The notes under the pieces: generated by a model
The model's database searches: none
Told to the model about the DNA's origin: nothing
The model's input: the letters and a program-made list of their open reading frames with translations, nothing else
Program-made: the position numbers and the translations under genes
Shown here: positions 33,621 to 46,035 of the stretch, in pieces
Numbering within the stretch: position 1 is the stretch's first letter
Layout of the letters: every line of letters begins with the position of its first letter
Assembly: GCA_035772785.1 (NCBI GenBank)
Contig: JAOCPU010000010.1
Location: 434,001-498,000 of the forward strand
Length of the DNA: 64,000 nt
From: Phlebiopsis flavidoalba
Lineage: Eukaryota; Basidiomycota; Agaricomycetes; Polyporales; Phanerochaetaceae
Direction of reading: 5' to 3'

Positions 33621-33638
33621 CCCCCCGGGGGGGGGGGG
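33621..33638. repeat. C6-G12 homopolymer junction
   Basis: Six C bases run directly into twelve G bases, about 130 bases upstream of the farnesyltransferase alpha start. Such a self-complementary GC tract is prone to sequencing and replication errors. Confidence 0.7.
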
Positions 33639-33766
33639 CACCAGGCTCCCCGTACGCCGCGACTCACAATAGACCACTTCATGTCTTTGGCCCTCGGCCA
33701 CATTCTCTGTCTTTCTTTCCACCATCGTCTTCAAGATCAAAAATTATGTCGCACTGCAAGGAGACG

Positions 33767-35079
33767 ATGGACTCTGTTCCGTTGATGTACTGTGAAAGGC
33801 CCGACCAGGGTAGATGTAACCCGATACCACAGTATGAAGGATGGTGAGCAGTCCCATCGCACTATTTTCTACACACCCCTGTAAATGTGTGTATGACTGT
33901 TGCTCGTCCTACGGATTACCTCTACTCCTACCTGGCTAAACTCCCATACTAGATAAGGATGCTACGGACCTACTTCAGAGGCATCGTTAAGACAGGGGAG
34001 ACGAGCGAACGGGTACTCGAGCTCACAGAGAGGGTGATTCGGATGAAACCCGCTCACTACTCAGCATGGTACGCTTTTCTTTGGTTCAATAGTTTCCACA
34101 AGCTCTCAATCGGGATGCAGGCAATACCGATACCGCACACACCTTGCGATCGACGCGCCCCCCCTCGACGTTGAACTGAAGCTCATGGACGAGATTGCGG
34201 CACACAACATGAAGAACCTACCAAGTCTGGCATCATCGTCGACTACTCATCACGAAACTAACCACTACTTCGTCTTCGTCGAGATTCACCAAGGACCACG
34301 ATAGACACTGCGACCGCAGAGTTGGAGTTCACACTCGGGAACGTGCTCGACTTGGACACGAAGATATTATCACACATGGAGTTATCGACAATGGCTGCTT
34401 GCGCACTTCGACGAACGATGCGGGGTTATGGTTGGGCGAACTCCCATACGTGGACGACCTTCTGCAGGCAGATGTGAGGAACAATTCAGCGTTGGCATCA
34501 TCGGTATTTCACTGTGTTCGGGAGGGCGTCGCGGCTCTCGGGCGACAGCCTAGTGAGGAGGCTGATGTGGTGCAAAGAGAAATAAGGTGTGAAACGCATT
34601 TCTATGCTATACACGTCGAGTCTCAGCCCTTTTTTGTGAAGATATGTGAAGGACAAGATCGCGCTCGCCACCGAACAATCCGTCTGCGTGGAACTACCTT
34701 CGCGGAATCTTCTCGACTATGGCAAAATATCATTCATCGATCTTGCGCCATTTGCGGAACCCTACACTCCGCGATTCTGCACAGGCAGAAGACGATGTGG
34801 TTGATCTCGAACAACCCCGAAACCGTCCTCGGATGCTACTTTACCCTGCGTTGCTGCCCTCGATTTCCTTGCTGAAGCAAATGTAAGGGCAGGGGGCGAC
34901 GGGGTTGCAATAGAAGAGCGGTTAATCTGTGGAAATCCCTTGCAAATACCTATGACACTCGATGCGCGAAAGAAGTGCGTACATATATTCGTATCACCCA
35001 GTCATGTTTGACCATCGCGAACAGATACTGGGAGTTTCGTATTAAGGAGGCTTTAGAAGGCAAGGCAACAAGATCATGA
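33767..35079 (+). CDS. RAM2: Protein farnesyltransferase / geranylgeranyltransferase I alpha subunit (frame broken)
   Basis: ATG 33767 opens MDSVPLMYCERP; the family N-terminus VTPIPQYEG appears one frame over. After a GTGAGC intron, YFRGIVKTGETSERVLELTE and AHYSAW form the first PFTA repeat. ELKLMDEIAAHNMKN follows (about 34165-34215), then LDLDTK with YHTWSYRQWLLAHFDE (about 34340-34415), the most conserved repeat. GELPYVDDLLQADVRNNSA comes next and a late segment reads YWEFRIKEALEGKATRS with stop 35077-35079. The alpha subunit pairs with a farnesyl- or geranylgeranyl-specific beta subunit and supplies the helical crescent and the base that prenylates CaaX proteins such as Ras and mating factors. 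The repeats are spread over all three frames. It is essential in fungi where tested, so the damage is probably not biological. Confidence 0.85.
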
Positions 35080-36450
35080 TATGATGAGAGAACGGGATGT
35101 GCATGGATATCTCAAGGAAGGAATTGTCGAAGCTGTGTAAACAACAAACCTGAGGTATGAACACACTCATAATACTCCTGACGAAATATTATTGTATGCT
35201 GGAAGCAATCAAAGAGTCAGATGTCTTCTTGGATTATCGCCCGGATAATATCAGACCACCCGAACATCAATTAAAAAAAACTATACATCTCCAAAAACTG
35301 CTCAAGATCTCTAACAGCCCAGACGGGTGACCCTGCAAACGTATCGGACGTATCCTTCCAAGTATTGGGGTACAGGCTATTTATTACGCCCATTTCCATT
35401 GCTACCAAGGGACGTGAAGTACTCATAGTTTGCACGAACCGTCGAGTGTACTCAATGACCTTCCGCATATTTGCAAAGTGGAGTGCATTTCGTATCACGT
35501 ATACGATCCACGAAGTGTGGACAACACCGCCGCGTTGTTTCTCGCGAATTAGTACCCTGTGCTTTGATTTTATCATATGTCGTATAGGGCAAGTTTTCTA
35601 TCGTGCTTCCGTTCACAAGCATCGCTGAATTTACGTTTACACAGTCAATCCACCTCGGTGGTTGTCGACCGGCTGCTCCCAGTCGGTTGCTCAACGACTC
35701 AAGATTGGGATCCTGTGTTTCGAACGTTGAACTGGTTGATAGCCCGTTAAGCACCATGAAAGAAGGCTCAACACAGCGATAATACGCCATATGTGCACGT
35801 ACCAATCGGCCGAATATCCTCGTGTCAGATATCTGAAGCGTCTAGCTGGCGTTATTTTTAGTCCCTCAGCCTAACGGTATGCCGCTCTGCGCTTGTGTTG
35901 GGCTTCCTCCGAGTCGGGCCTCTGGTGTACACTGGATTCACACCGCTCGGGCTGAGCGCTGAGCGGTGTGGTGAACGCAGGAAAAAAAGATTCTACATCT
36001 GTCACTGGCGGGGCAGTCCGGCATTTTCCTGATACGCGGTTGGCCAAGCGGCCTTAGTTCTCATCCACCCAGACATCGTTTGAGAAGCTGGCAGCCAGTC
36101 TCTCTACAATTGCAGAATCAGGTGATGTCTACCATGAAACGTTACCACACGGAGTGCTGACAACGAATTCAGAAATCTGACTTGAACGACCGAAAACCTG
36201 TTTCCCTTTCAGAAGACTCGCTTTAGCGTTCGCAGACCGATCGTAGTGGACCTGTGACACGTTATGAGGACGCGTACAAACATCTCCACTCCGCTGCATG
36301 ATGAAATGTCGCAGGTACCCTGTCTACTAAACGTTTGTGATGTATGGACTCCGGAGTGTGATTGAATTTGTTTATATGTGGAGGCTACCTCGACAGGGTG
36401 TATGTGAAGATTGTCTTACAGAAGACCAACATGTGCCGAGAAAATGCTGC
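35080..36450. other. Gene-poor stretch with an unassigned minus-strand exon-like block
   Basis: Minus-strand sequence 35452-35805 translates without stops for 117 codons, including DPNLESLSNRLGAAG, PPRWIDCVNVNSAMLVNG and TIENLPYTTYDKIKAQ. Farther on, SDTFAGSPVWAVRDLEQFLE ends near 35280. These look protein-like, with possible introns between, but I do not recognise a family. One copy of a dispersed repeat (35827-35952) lies just upstream. The rest (35960-36450) shows nothing supportable. Confidence 0.4.
35827..35952 (+). repeat. Dispersed repeat, copy 1
   Basis: The block starts AGATATCTGAAGCG and contains CGCTCTGCGCTTG, GCCTCTGGT, TGCACTGGAT-like and GCTCGGG segments in the same order and orientation as 43518-43656. 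Similarity is roughly three quarters over about 130 bases. It carries no coding content and no terminal inverted repeats that I can see. Confidence 0.6.
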
Positions 36451-39400
36451 TCAAATTACGGTCATGGGGAAATAAAAACCAACCTCCTTCCAGTATCTAA
36501 ACCACATCTGGGCGTGCTCCTCGGAGAGGGGCGGGAGTTTACGTCCTATTAAAGTAGAATCCAAGAAGTGCTCTGTGTTGAAGGTGAGATCATTGACGTG
36601 GTTCCCTGATGCCATGCCGCTTGCTGACGCCAGGTCGCGGAAGAAATCCATAATCTTAAGCGCAGGCTGCGAGGGATGGTCAGCAGAATTGTGATTACGG
36701 GTGAGGAGAAACACACACAATGCGGGTCACATCATCTCCGGTGGCTTGTTCAGCAGCAGCCTCTAGCTTTGCGAGCCAATCGTCAAGGGAGACGACAGGA
36801 AGTTGCACGTCAAACTCCTTGCCGATGCCACGGTATATAACGTCCCAGCTCGTTGGGTGGGGATGGACTGCGTTAACCAGCAAAGGTAGACTGCCTTTCG
36901 TCGTGACCCCAGTCGCCGTACATTTGTCCAATGGCGTCGGTGGGCACCCAATTGACGGACTATAATAGTGCAGATAACGTTAATGTCTGGATACACAGTA
37001 ACAAATATACTACGCACGCCTTGCATCTTGGGGAGACACCCCAGGGAGGGATATACTTGATTTGATCATCATAGGCAACCACTCTGTGGTTCCCCATGCC
37101 CCAGTCGAGCGAGGGCCACAGGCCTGGCTCCATTCGAACAACCAGCGCTTGTACGCCACATGCCGTTTTTTCCCCAAAGCAGAGCAGCAAGAATCTGGAA
37201 ATCACTCAGCAACGATTCTCGCAGGTGATAGCAGAAGAAAAGTCCATACCTGTTCTACGACGTACTTGGATGCCGAGTAAAACCGCTAGTCGCAGCAACC
37301 CTCGGATCCGAGAGAGGAGCCTCCGGGACAGGTCCGTCGGTTGTCGACCATGCACCTGCAACACCGATCGACGATGTGACCATCAGCGTAATTTGCGCGC
37401 TCACTGGAGGCGCAAATGTCGACTAGTCTTCGGACAACCAGTGATCTGTGTTTTCAAACGATTGCAATGGCGAGTTTGAAGTTTACATTCCAGGCATGTG
37501 TGGATTATATGCGTCACTCTGAAACGACCTTTGACAGGATGGTGAGCATCAGGAATCCTGTGATGAGGAATTACGTACCTCCAGATACCGCTCGCTCGTC
37601 AGCCCAAATCGTGGTTCGGACACCTCTCCCGTGAGACACACGAGATTCGTTTTCTGAAGGGCCTCAGGCTGAAGCTTTCTAATTTTGAAGGCGGATGTCA
37701 ATCTCTCAACCGGATTCGCAGCCTGTCGGTCCAATGCGTATACTCGGGCGATACGGTCATTCCGCCAACAGCTGCGCCAGAATATGAGAGCCGATGTTTC
37801 CAGTGCATCCGGTTAGGAGAACGATTGGTTTGTCAGTGGCGTTGAAAGAGCGGGCTCGTGGTGGAGGGTACGTTAGTAGCGAATCTATCTATCATCGTTT
37901 GAATATCTCGGTTTTAAAACTCCTTGAGACTTCGCTTGAGAACGGGAATACTCGACTGGCGATCGAACGAGCGCGGAAATTGTTTCGGAGAGCAGTTGGA
38001 TGGTTGGTGGATGCTCGAAAATGAAGTTCGACGGAACTAAGTTCGCAGCTTTTTGACAACTCGCATCATCGGACGAACGTAATGCTGCGATAATGCGGTG
38101 CGTAGAAAACGTTGCGCCCAGGACTGTTTTTTTTTTTACGATAGTGCATCAGTGAAGAGGTCTTGAAATGTAGAACCGTCGAAACCTGTCGAAGCCCTGT
38201 GTAAACAAATCTCTTATCGACAGACACATCTCGTGTCACGAGTAGCCCGAGCCGGCATGTCTCAGAAGCCACGGGGACGGGATGTCCTCGTTTGTACCAC
38301 AGCTGTTCGGGCAGGGAGGAGACTCTATGCCTTTTACATCCCGAGCTTTCTTCGACGGCTTTATAACTAAGAGAATGAGAAGTTTCAGCGTCGTTAGTGT
38401 TCCAGAACTCGGATGTCTCACATGTCTTTCGATGGTCTTCGCGGTACAAACTCAGTGCCTGGTTCCGGATAACGGCACCCTTCGCTGATCGACGTGGCAA
38501 AGGTCTCGTCGACTCAGCGACAAGAATCATCTCCTTGAATATTCTTGCAAAACCCGGAGCTGCCATGTTCGCACTTGTCGATTACGGGCCCTAATAGAAC
38601 GTGATTGAGCATGTTTGGAGGAAGAAATATGCGAATACTAGCCAGTAATCTTGTTACGGAAAATTGCTAACTCAGCGTCGTTGTCGGGAGATATTGCATG
38701 TCCTGGGGCAGGCTCTACGAGAATCCCCCCGCTTGCTGATATTCCCTCCCAAACATAACGCATCCTGATACAAACGAGCTTGCGGTAACGGCACCCTCTT
38801 GCTGAAGGGGGACATTTTTTTTTCGCCTAGGTGGATATGTTTCACAGGCCGTGGTCGTGTGTCAATAATATACTCGACCTACATGACATACCTGTGCTCA
38901 GAGTGATGACGTCATCCTTGCGTCCAACACTACCAGGAATGAAGTTCAATCCATAAAAGCGTGAAAAAGCTTTGTCACTTACATGCGCCATAAGCCCGGC
39001 TTCGTAGGATGGGGGATGAAGAGGTCTGAGGTCGCGAAAGCTTTCTCTCCTTCAACATTATAGACACCAAGCGCATAATCGTCGTTCTCCTTCATCCCAA
39101 TGTCAGCGCTAAATGAAAACGTAGAGGGGAAGATCTCTCGTACGTATATTACAAGCTCATACGAGCCGTTACCCTGAGGTTCCCAGCGGACGGTCACAAC
39201 TTCGGCCATCCGAACCCATTCCCAGTCTGGTTGTTGAATAGATTTCTGAGGTCGGTACCCGCATCCCATTCTTGTGTGGGTGTTGCCGAATTCGGTACCA
39301 CCGTACGCGCAAAAAAGAGGGGTACACCCGCTGCGACCATTGTTTTTCCCGACAGCTGTTTTGACAAAGGGCCACCACCAAATATCTGCTTCATAGGTGA

Positions 39401-40578
39401 GAAAGATTCTTGTAGAGACTAAATCCGGATATTTCGACTGACCAGCACCCTTAAGGTCTTGAGATAGTCAATTGCTTCCTGAGAATGCGAAAAGGCCTAG
39501 CATCCGATAAGCAAAAAATTGGAACGAAGTATACAAGGCGCGTGGCTCACTTCGACGTATGACGGCAAGGCAATAAGGCATTGCATGCTGCAAGCATACA
39601 GGCCCTTAGGACGTTTTCTGGGTGAGGTATGATCGGAGAAGCCGGATCTTGTGGTTCATGCACAACAACAGCCCGGCCACTGCAGAGGGGGAAACAAATC
39701 TGTAGGAGGAAAACCCATGGGCGTGGAAGGTCGGCAAAGCCCATCGCGCCAAACCTGACAGCACTTCTTGCTTTAAACCAAAAGATAGCTGGCAATATTG
39801 TAAGCCATGTCATAGCATGGAACGATGATGAGCGACCTACAGTGTCGCATCCAGTGTAATACCTGACAAGCCTTGAGAGGGATAGATTTTGGGAAGGCCA
39901 GTCGAGCCCGATGAGTGAATGTACATTGCAACGTCATCCGATTTGACGGGATAACCTTGAGCCGCTGTATGGTGTGAGTCGCACTGCATCCAATACCTGA
40001 GTGCGCCTAGATTGGGAAATAGACTGTGGATGGGGGGCAGACATAGAGCGTCTCAAGACTGATATCGTCAGAGAGGAGCGCTTCCGAGACATGGTCTATC
40101 AAATGTGTTGTTGAAGGTTGCGCGAGTACAGTACGACAATTCGTCGTCTTTAGCATGTGGGCGATAGCTTGTGGAGTGTTTCTGGAGAGATGGGATAGGG
40201 CTGGCAGCTTTTCGTGTTAGGAAAACGTCATGGGACAAAAACAGGGCTACAAGGCTGGACTTACCACAAGACCTGCTCTGAAGACACCCATCACAGGGCA
40301 ACAGCTGTACTACAATACATGATGGTATCAGTCATCAGAACGTGGCGACGACTCTGCCTCCCGGGTCCTGTGCGCCATCCGGACGCAAGAGATGAGCTAC
40401 GGCGGCGGTACCAGGCGTCGTTCACCTCAGCGAAAGACAAGGACACAGTCTGTGAGTCTGATGACGGGTAAATGAGCCAGGGAAGCGACCCATTGTTATT
40501 AGCCTGGAACTCTGCATAGTCAGGTAGAGAGGAGAGCTGAGCCGTTCGAGTGGTGGGAGTGCTGGACCCCTTGTGCAT
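36451..40578 (-). CDS. NRPS-like adenylate-forming reductase 2 (A-T-R architecture, frame broken)
   Basis: Minus-strand ATG 40578 starts MHKGSSTPTTRTAQLSSLPD, then NNNGSLPWLIYPSSD, VLMTDTIMY and HMLKTTNCRTVLAQPSTTHL. Core A3 is intact as MYIHSSGSTGLPKIYPS (about 39880-39930). MGFADLPRPWVFLLQ, IFGGGPLSKQLSGKTMVAAG and the split AYGGTEFGNTHT follow (about 39270-39390), then DWEWVRMAEV, VRWEPQGNGSYELVIYV and KAFATSDLFIPHPTKPGLWR. Next come GREYQQAGGILVEPAPGHAI (about 38700-38750) and GFARIFKEMILVAESTRPLP, a carrier-like FEHPTIQLL, and the reductase domain: PIVLLTGCTGNIGSHILAQL (about 37780-37840), RIARVYALDRQAANPVERLT, LVCLTGEVSEPRFGL, NAVHPHPTSWDVIYRGIGKE, VVSLDDWLAKLEAAAEQATG, and PALKIMDFFRDLASASG to RYWKEVGFYFPM, stop at 36451. 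The order of domains equals reductase 1. It is the better preserved copy; the substrate is unknown. Confidence 0.88.
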
Positions 40579-41747
40579 GCTCGCAGGGCCATACACGGCG
40601 GGATTCGAGTTTGCCTCAAAGGTTCGGAGGATGGCTAGAGGCGACAAGAAGCTCATATAGTACGTACCAGCGGCCACCGCATGTTTCGTTGATATCGGAC
40701 GTTGGCCGTTGAAGTTGATATGGAAATCTGACCCAATCCAAAATGACAGACTCTGAGAGGAGGAAAGAGAAACGCGTATTACTGATCCAAATCCATGGGA
40801 AAGGGATCACATCAATCTGATCTGCGTCATTGTTCAGTACTGGATTACGTAATAGCACGATCAGTAGTAGCCGACCGCGGACAATTTAAAGGGCTGGATG
40901 CCTACGAGTTTGAGGGCAGTACAAAATCTCGTGTATATCAGGTCCTATGGACGGAACGGATTGTGTTACAAGGTTTACTTGTCGTATTCAAGCCACCCGC
41001 AGTTTCGAATCCCCGCTCGGTCGCCTTGCGGTCGCCCCCTACAAATAGGCCATCTGCCGTGCCCTATTTCACAACTTCTTGACCTCAGCTGACCCCAGCA
41101 CATGCAGGTTGCTAAGCCGGAACAGCTATCGCGTGAGCCAGACTCTACAATGATTTTATCATCCCAGAGATTTCGTTCATCTCACCAGCAACTGTCCAGC
41201 TGTGAGCGTTTCGCCCACCAGTTGATCACTTTGCAGAGCTCTCAGCCAGCTCTACCCCCTACTCTCGTCCATGAACGTCAGCACGAAAGTCTAAGGAGCA
41301 TGTGCCACCGTGATATCATCAACATGAGTACGTTATCAAGACAAACCACAAGATGCTCGTGGGCGCTGCACGTACTTCCATTAGATGGGTTGAGCATCGG
41401 GAGGCGCACTTACGATCGCTTCAGGGGTCAAAACGTGCACGATCGTCGCCCGGTAGTATCAAGCAATCATGCTGGGAACCATGAGCCGGATCACGTTGAG
41501 CGCGTCCTATGAACACGCCGCACCACCATGACTGGACGTGAACTTGAATTTTAAAATATACGTCAGGTACTGGGACACCTAACACATATTAACTCGGACA
41601 GCGTCGGATATACAGTCTTCCAGATACATAATTTGGTGGTATCGGTCGTATTGAAAGCCGCACACCCTCGCAGACCTTAAACCATTCATTCTAGGCACAA
41701 AAATTCTCTATATCGCTCACATCCTTGTCGTAAATAGCGACGGTAGC
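40579..41747. other. Divergent promoter region of reductase 2 and the DUF6534-type gene
   Basis: No gene is supported. Open frames 41102-41512 (plus) and 40616-40858 (minus) show no recognisable content. With about 1.2 kb between the two starts, both promoters should be here. Confidence 0.4.
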
Positions 41748-43185
41748 CCATGTCGACCTCGATTCCTGCGAATATCGTCAATGAGTGAGTTCTACAATTG
41801 CTTATGGCTGACAACGTCTTGACACTCCTCGCACGGTCCCAGTGCAGCACCTCGAGTAGGTCCAATGGCCTTCTTGATTTACAACCTCATGTAAAGATCG
41901 ATAGCTTCTTGCCTCCATGCTCAATTGGGGTCTATACGGGGTGCTAACCCTTCAAGTATGTGCGTGAAGATAAACTATGTTCTTGCACACTCGTACGCTG
42001 ACCGTCTCACAAGATTACTATTATATCACATTTCCCAGGGGACAAATTACTCCCCAAGTGCCTCGGGTACATGTCGTATATCTCATCGACATGGCACAGA
42101 CCTTCCTGGTCACATCCGACGTCTTTAACGCGTATGCACGCCATTATGGAGACATCGCGGTATTAAACGCTATGCAGAATGAATGGCTGGCCGTTCCGGT
42201 CTTCACAAGCATTGGTACGCCAGGTTTATCAGGAATTGAGGCTGTGGCGGTTCTGAAAGTATTTATCATAGTCAGTTGCATCGTACAAGCATACTACGCA
42301 TATCGCCTCAGATTGATAGCAACCTCTGCGGCCCCCAATTTCTGTGTTCATATGCGCTGTTTGTCGTTTGGATCCAACGGGGAAATTCATATAGTAATAC
42401 ATCTGCCAGATCGCTATCACGCAATGCGTAGCTGGTATCTGTAACAGGCGTAATTGCGCTTACAGGATTCTGCAGATTTTGCTGATCTTCAGCAGCGCGA
42501 AGGCAGAAGTCTTCCCGGTGCGTCTACAGCGTTCTGTCTCGCCTTCAGTTTGCACTACTGACCATAATTGTCCAGCTGTGGCTGGCGGGGAGCGCAGACT
42601 TCTCCCTTTTCCCCACCCCAGTTCCTCGTGATGCTGTCCCTTATCGCTGTCGCTGTATGGTACACACCAGGTAAATCTAGTCACAAAAAACATACTCTGC
42701 GTAGGTGACTGAATGTGACATATGTTACAACGCAACTTCACACGACTTCAGCTTATCAAAAGGGACTCCAAAATCCCCGACATAAGAAACCCATCGAATG
42801 ATCCGCAAACTAGTTCCACATCATTGTCGAGACGGGAAACGCTTACCGGTATGGGCTTTACTGCGTATTCGCCCTAACAAGGAAGCTAACCGTCGCATAG
42901 CTTCTTCTGGAGCAATTCTAGTTCTGATCCTCTATTTTGCGCTACCCAAATCAATCGTACTACAGTGTGGCCGCCACGGTGCTCGGAAAAACTGTATTCT
43001 AACTCCCTCCTTGCGATTTTCAACAGCCGCCGTACACACATCCATGATGGAGAATCTCGAGTCGGCCGTGTACAAGCATCGGGTCACAGACACACTCCCA
43101 TTATATTACCGCAAGGTCTTTGGGGTCTAACTCAGATTCAGACAAGATGTTCGGCGCATAAAACGTTTTGAGCGCGAAGTATCTA
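41748..43185 (+). CDS. DUF6534-type multi-spanning membrane protein (frame broken)
   Basis: ATG 41748 gives MSTSIPANIVNE and a GTGAGT donor. Next come LNWGLYGVLTLQVC (about 41920-41965), YYITFPRDK, and a well-kept segment VVYLIDMAQTFLVTSDVFNA then YARHYGDIAVLNAMQNEWLA with VPVF (about 42075-42210). IVSCIVQAYYAYRLRLIA (about 42270-42325), VQLWLAGSA (about 42570-42600), IIVETGN, GAILVLILYFALP (about 42910-42950) and YSNSLLAIFNSRRTHIHDGE (about 42998-43056) complete it. The order helix-loop-QxYxAYR, WLxxSAxxD, ETG and SNSLLAxLNSR is diagnostic of the DUF6534 family, seven-helix proteins abundant in Agaricomycetes with no established function. The extra codons at 42211-42265 (GTPGLSGIEAVAVLKVF) look like an unspliced intron. 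Confidence 0.78.
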
Positions 43186-43517
43186 TTTCTCATGATAACG
43201 GCGCAACTCAGGAACAGGTGAGTCATTATAGCCCCGTTTTTCTCCACTCGAGGCAGTTGAATGTCTGCGATAGATGTTTTCCGATGGCATTATATCTGAG
43301 GAAGGAGAGACCAACTGAGTGATCCCCTCCGCACTATAAAATCCCTAGGAGTATCATAATTACCCGCCGATTACCTTGAAGTTTATAGTGACATGACGAT
43401 GAGCCTGAGCTCTTGTTCTATTCACGAGATAAATGAGTTATATTTATCTACCATTGATTGCGTTGTCAGCTGAGGCCTGAGACCCGAGTCCTCAGTATTT
43501 AGTGCTTGCTACATGTA

Positions 43518-43656
43518 AGATATCTGAAGCGTCATCTAGGGGGCGCGTACTACCGTGCTATTTCAGCCCTTCCGCCTAAAGGTGTGTCGCTCTGCGCTTG
43601 CATCGGACCTTTTCCGGGCTGGCCTCTGGTATGCACTGGATCAACGCTGCTCGGGA
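43518..43656 (+). repeat. Dispersed repeat, copy 2
   Basis: Second copy of the 35827-35952 repeat in the same orientation, 7.7 kb away, starting AGATATCTGAAGCG and ending near GCTCGGGACT. It lies between the DUF6534-type gene and the first of the minus-strand membrane genes. Confidence 0.6.
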
Positions 43657-43899
43657 CTCATGGGGTCACTAGGCTGGACGCGAGGATGAATGCATAAGTT
43701 TACACAGATATCTCTTTGAGGGTCATTCTCAATATTGACTGTTGGCAACGACAGTATCGAGTGATGCGCCGCATCATACAGGCTAACTAAAATGACTATA
43801 ATGGTCGGATATATGCCCTACTTTCACACCTCACATCAGAACATCCACGAATGGAATATTATGTGAGAAGATACTAACCGATATATATCCAACAATTGG

Positions 43900-44960
43900 C
43901 TACTAGTGATGATAGTGCTGACCGTTCCCCCCAGAGCTGGTATTTTAATTACCATACCGATAGTGCAAATCATCTGGTTAGTACAGCGTGAATAATTAGC
44001 TAATAATATTTCCAGGAAATCCGGTAAAGAGGACTTGGCTACTCACGACAAATACTACATAGAGGAGTCCTGACTCAGCCAGTAGAAAAAGGATACGCTC
44101 CACATTTCTACTGTTACTTCGCGCCATGTTTGTGCGCATGAACTGGCTGTGACTCCTGCATAAATTCACAAAGTGTCAGGTGAAATAAGTCTAATCGCTC
44201 AACACAACTCACCAAGCATAGCAACATATCACCAGAGTTGAGAACATATTTGTCAAAAGCGAGATACCAATAGCAGCGACTTGTAGAGTATCTAATGCTC
44301 TGACTATAGGCAAGTTTTTTATTTTTGTGATATCTTTGCTGATGTGAAGATTAACATCCATAACGGTGACTCCGATCCTAAGACCGATACAGAGCACGAT
44401 GCACACTAAATGGGTGTTGACGCTTTAGTTCCAGGGGTTCTCAGTGAGCCATGTGATTTATCACATACCACAAGTTAACAATAGAAGCGTAAAAGCTGGA
44501 TATAGAAGTCTACCATGTTTGGCGCGACATATTACCCACATTCTCCATATAAGGGTGGCATCTGCACCGACGTACTAATTCTCTGGTTATTGCCATCCGT
44601 AACAAAGAGACCATGAGACACTGCACATACATTAATTCTAATGACTGCATCCACGATATCGCATGCTCGTGGAATAAAGTCATGGGTTGCAGATTGAGAT
44701 GAACCCACTACAATGAGGAAGTATGCGATCCGAAACCCGTGGTGTGCCGTGGATATTATAAACATGACCCAAACCAAGTTTACCATCATGACGCGTGGAC
44801 GGGTCCATATGCCTTTGCGTCTACACACATGCAAGTAAGCTTGGAGATCGTCTAAAGGATGAGCTCGAAGTCTGACATTAATATTGCTGTTGACGCTAGA
44901 ACACTGATAACAGCAATTGCTGGTATACGTAAGCTCATTTAGCATTGTTAACGTCAATTG
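43900..44960 (-). CDS. Seven-helix-type membrane protein, paralog 1 (frame broken)
   Basis: Minus-strand segments in order: DDLQAYLHVCRRKGIWTRPR, VMMVNLVWVMFIISTAHHGF and RIAYFLIVV (about 44710-44800), CDIVDAVIRINVCAVSHGLF (about 44590-44660), IGVTVMDVNLHIS (about 44340-44385), RALDTLQVAAIGISLLTNMF then STLVICCYAW (about 44212-44300), and VERILFLLAESGLLYVVFVV (about 44045-44105). The chain RxRVxxxNxxxFxxxTxH, D-I-x-R-x-Y, QVA-S-x-x-TN-x-x-ST and ESGxxY is the pattern of an uncharacterised basidiomycete membrane family. Boundaries are approximate and upstream exons may reach 45240. The same order recurs at 51330-52560 and 53150-54180. Confidence 0.6.
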
Positions 44961-46035
44961 AGCAGGAAGAAAAACCCACCATAAATGAATGACCCAATCA
45001 TAATTTGGATCCCCAGAGAAAGCGTGTCAGGCTCAGAGTTAAATATCGCCATGGCGTCCAGCGCCGGGGTGCGAAGAGATTTCGAAGTCGGGACTTACGA
45101 ACCTCAGACGTTATTATATGACTCATGCATGTGCCTAAGAGCTTGCACAGGATATTGCGTCGCTAGGCAATGGGTCACATCGCATGATGAAAGATACACC
45201 TCAGATCGTGTCAAAACCGGTAAAGATCAAAGCGAATGGACGAGGAAGTAGCCAGTACAAAAGGTACAAACCCAGACACGGGCTCAGTGCCCAACCTGAG
45301 AAGGTGGCCTAAAAGCCGATCTGAGAGGACTTTTGAAACTTGCCGAAACTTCACGTAACAAAAAAAGATTACATCCTAGGGTCAAGATGGCCAAACCCAT
45401 TAGTGGACCAGGACACCTATTTCGGATGATGATAGTGGTGAAAGAGATGCATCCCTTCGGTGAGATTCAGTGAGTAATCTGTCACTGATCGCGAACAGCA
45501 AAGACTGGCTATTTCAGCTCTGCAGTGCTAATCTAAATCCATCAACAGTGACATCCCGAGCCTAGGATTGATTGCCCCAAGACACGTATGTGGCCGCATA
45601 AGCACCCAAGACATGGGTTCAGAATGTGTAAGTACTTATACCACGCTGCAGTGCATCGTACAGACTAAGTCTAGGCACGAATAGTGTCAGCTTGGTGCCT
45701 CGAGTATACATACGTGAAGGTAGTAAAAAAAGTGCTCACCCTCCCTATGATTTGGCGGATTGAGGATTACGTAGTGGGGAGCATGCTAAGTGCCGTAAGT
45801 ATTCTGGTGAAGGCTGAAAATTAGTCGCAGGAGCGCGTGACATGTAATACATCACGTGATTTACCATCGCGTGAAGTCACGGCGGCAGTGACATTATTGT
45901 ATTTGAGCGTTTCATTGGTTTTCTTGCTCCTTGTCTCCTGTCTGCCGTACATTCCTTTCACATTTCGTGACACTTGACTTGAAGTTATAACCCCTTCACC
46001 TAAGCCTACACTATCGACATTTTCCTCACAGCAAG
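44961..46035. other. Upstream region of primase PRI1, with possible exons of membrane paralog 1
   Basis: The left part may contain 5' exons of the minus-strand membrane gene. A CACGTG motif at about 45853-45858 lies 180 bases before the PRI1 start and could be a bHLH-type site. No gene is supported. Confidence 0.4.
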
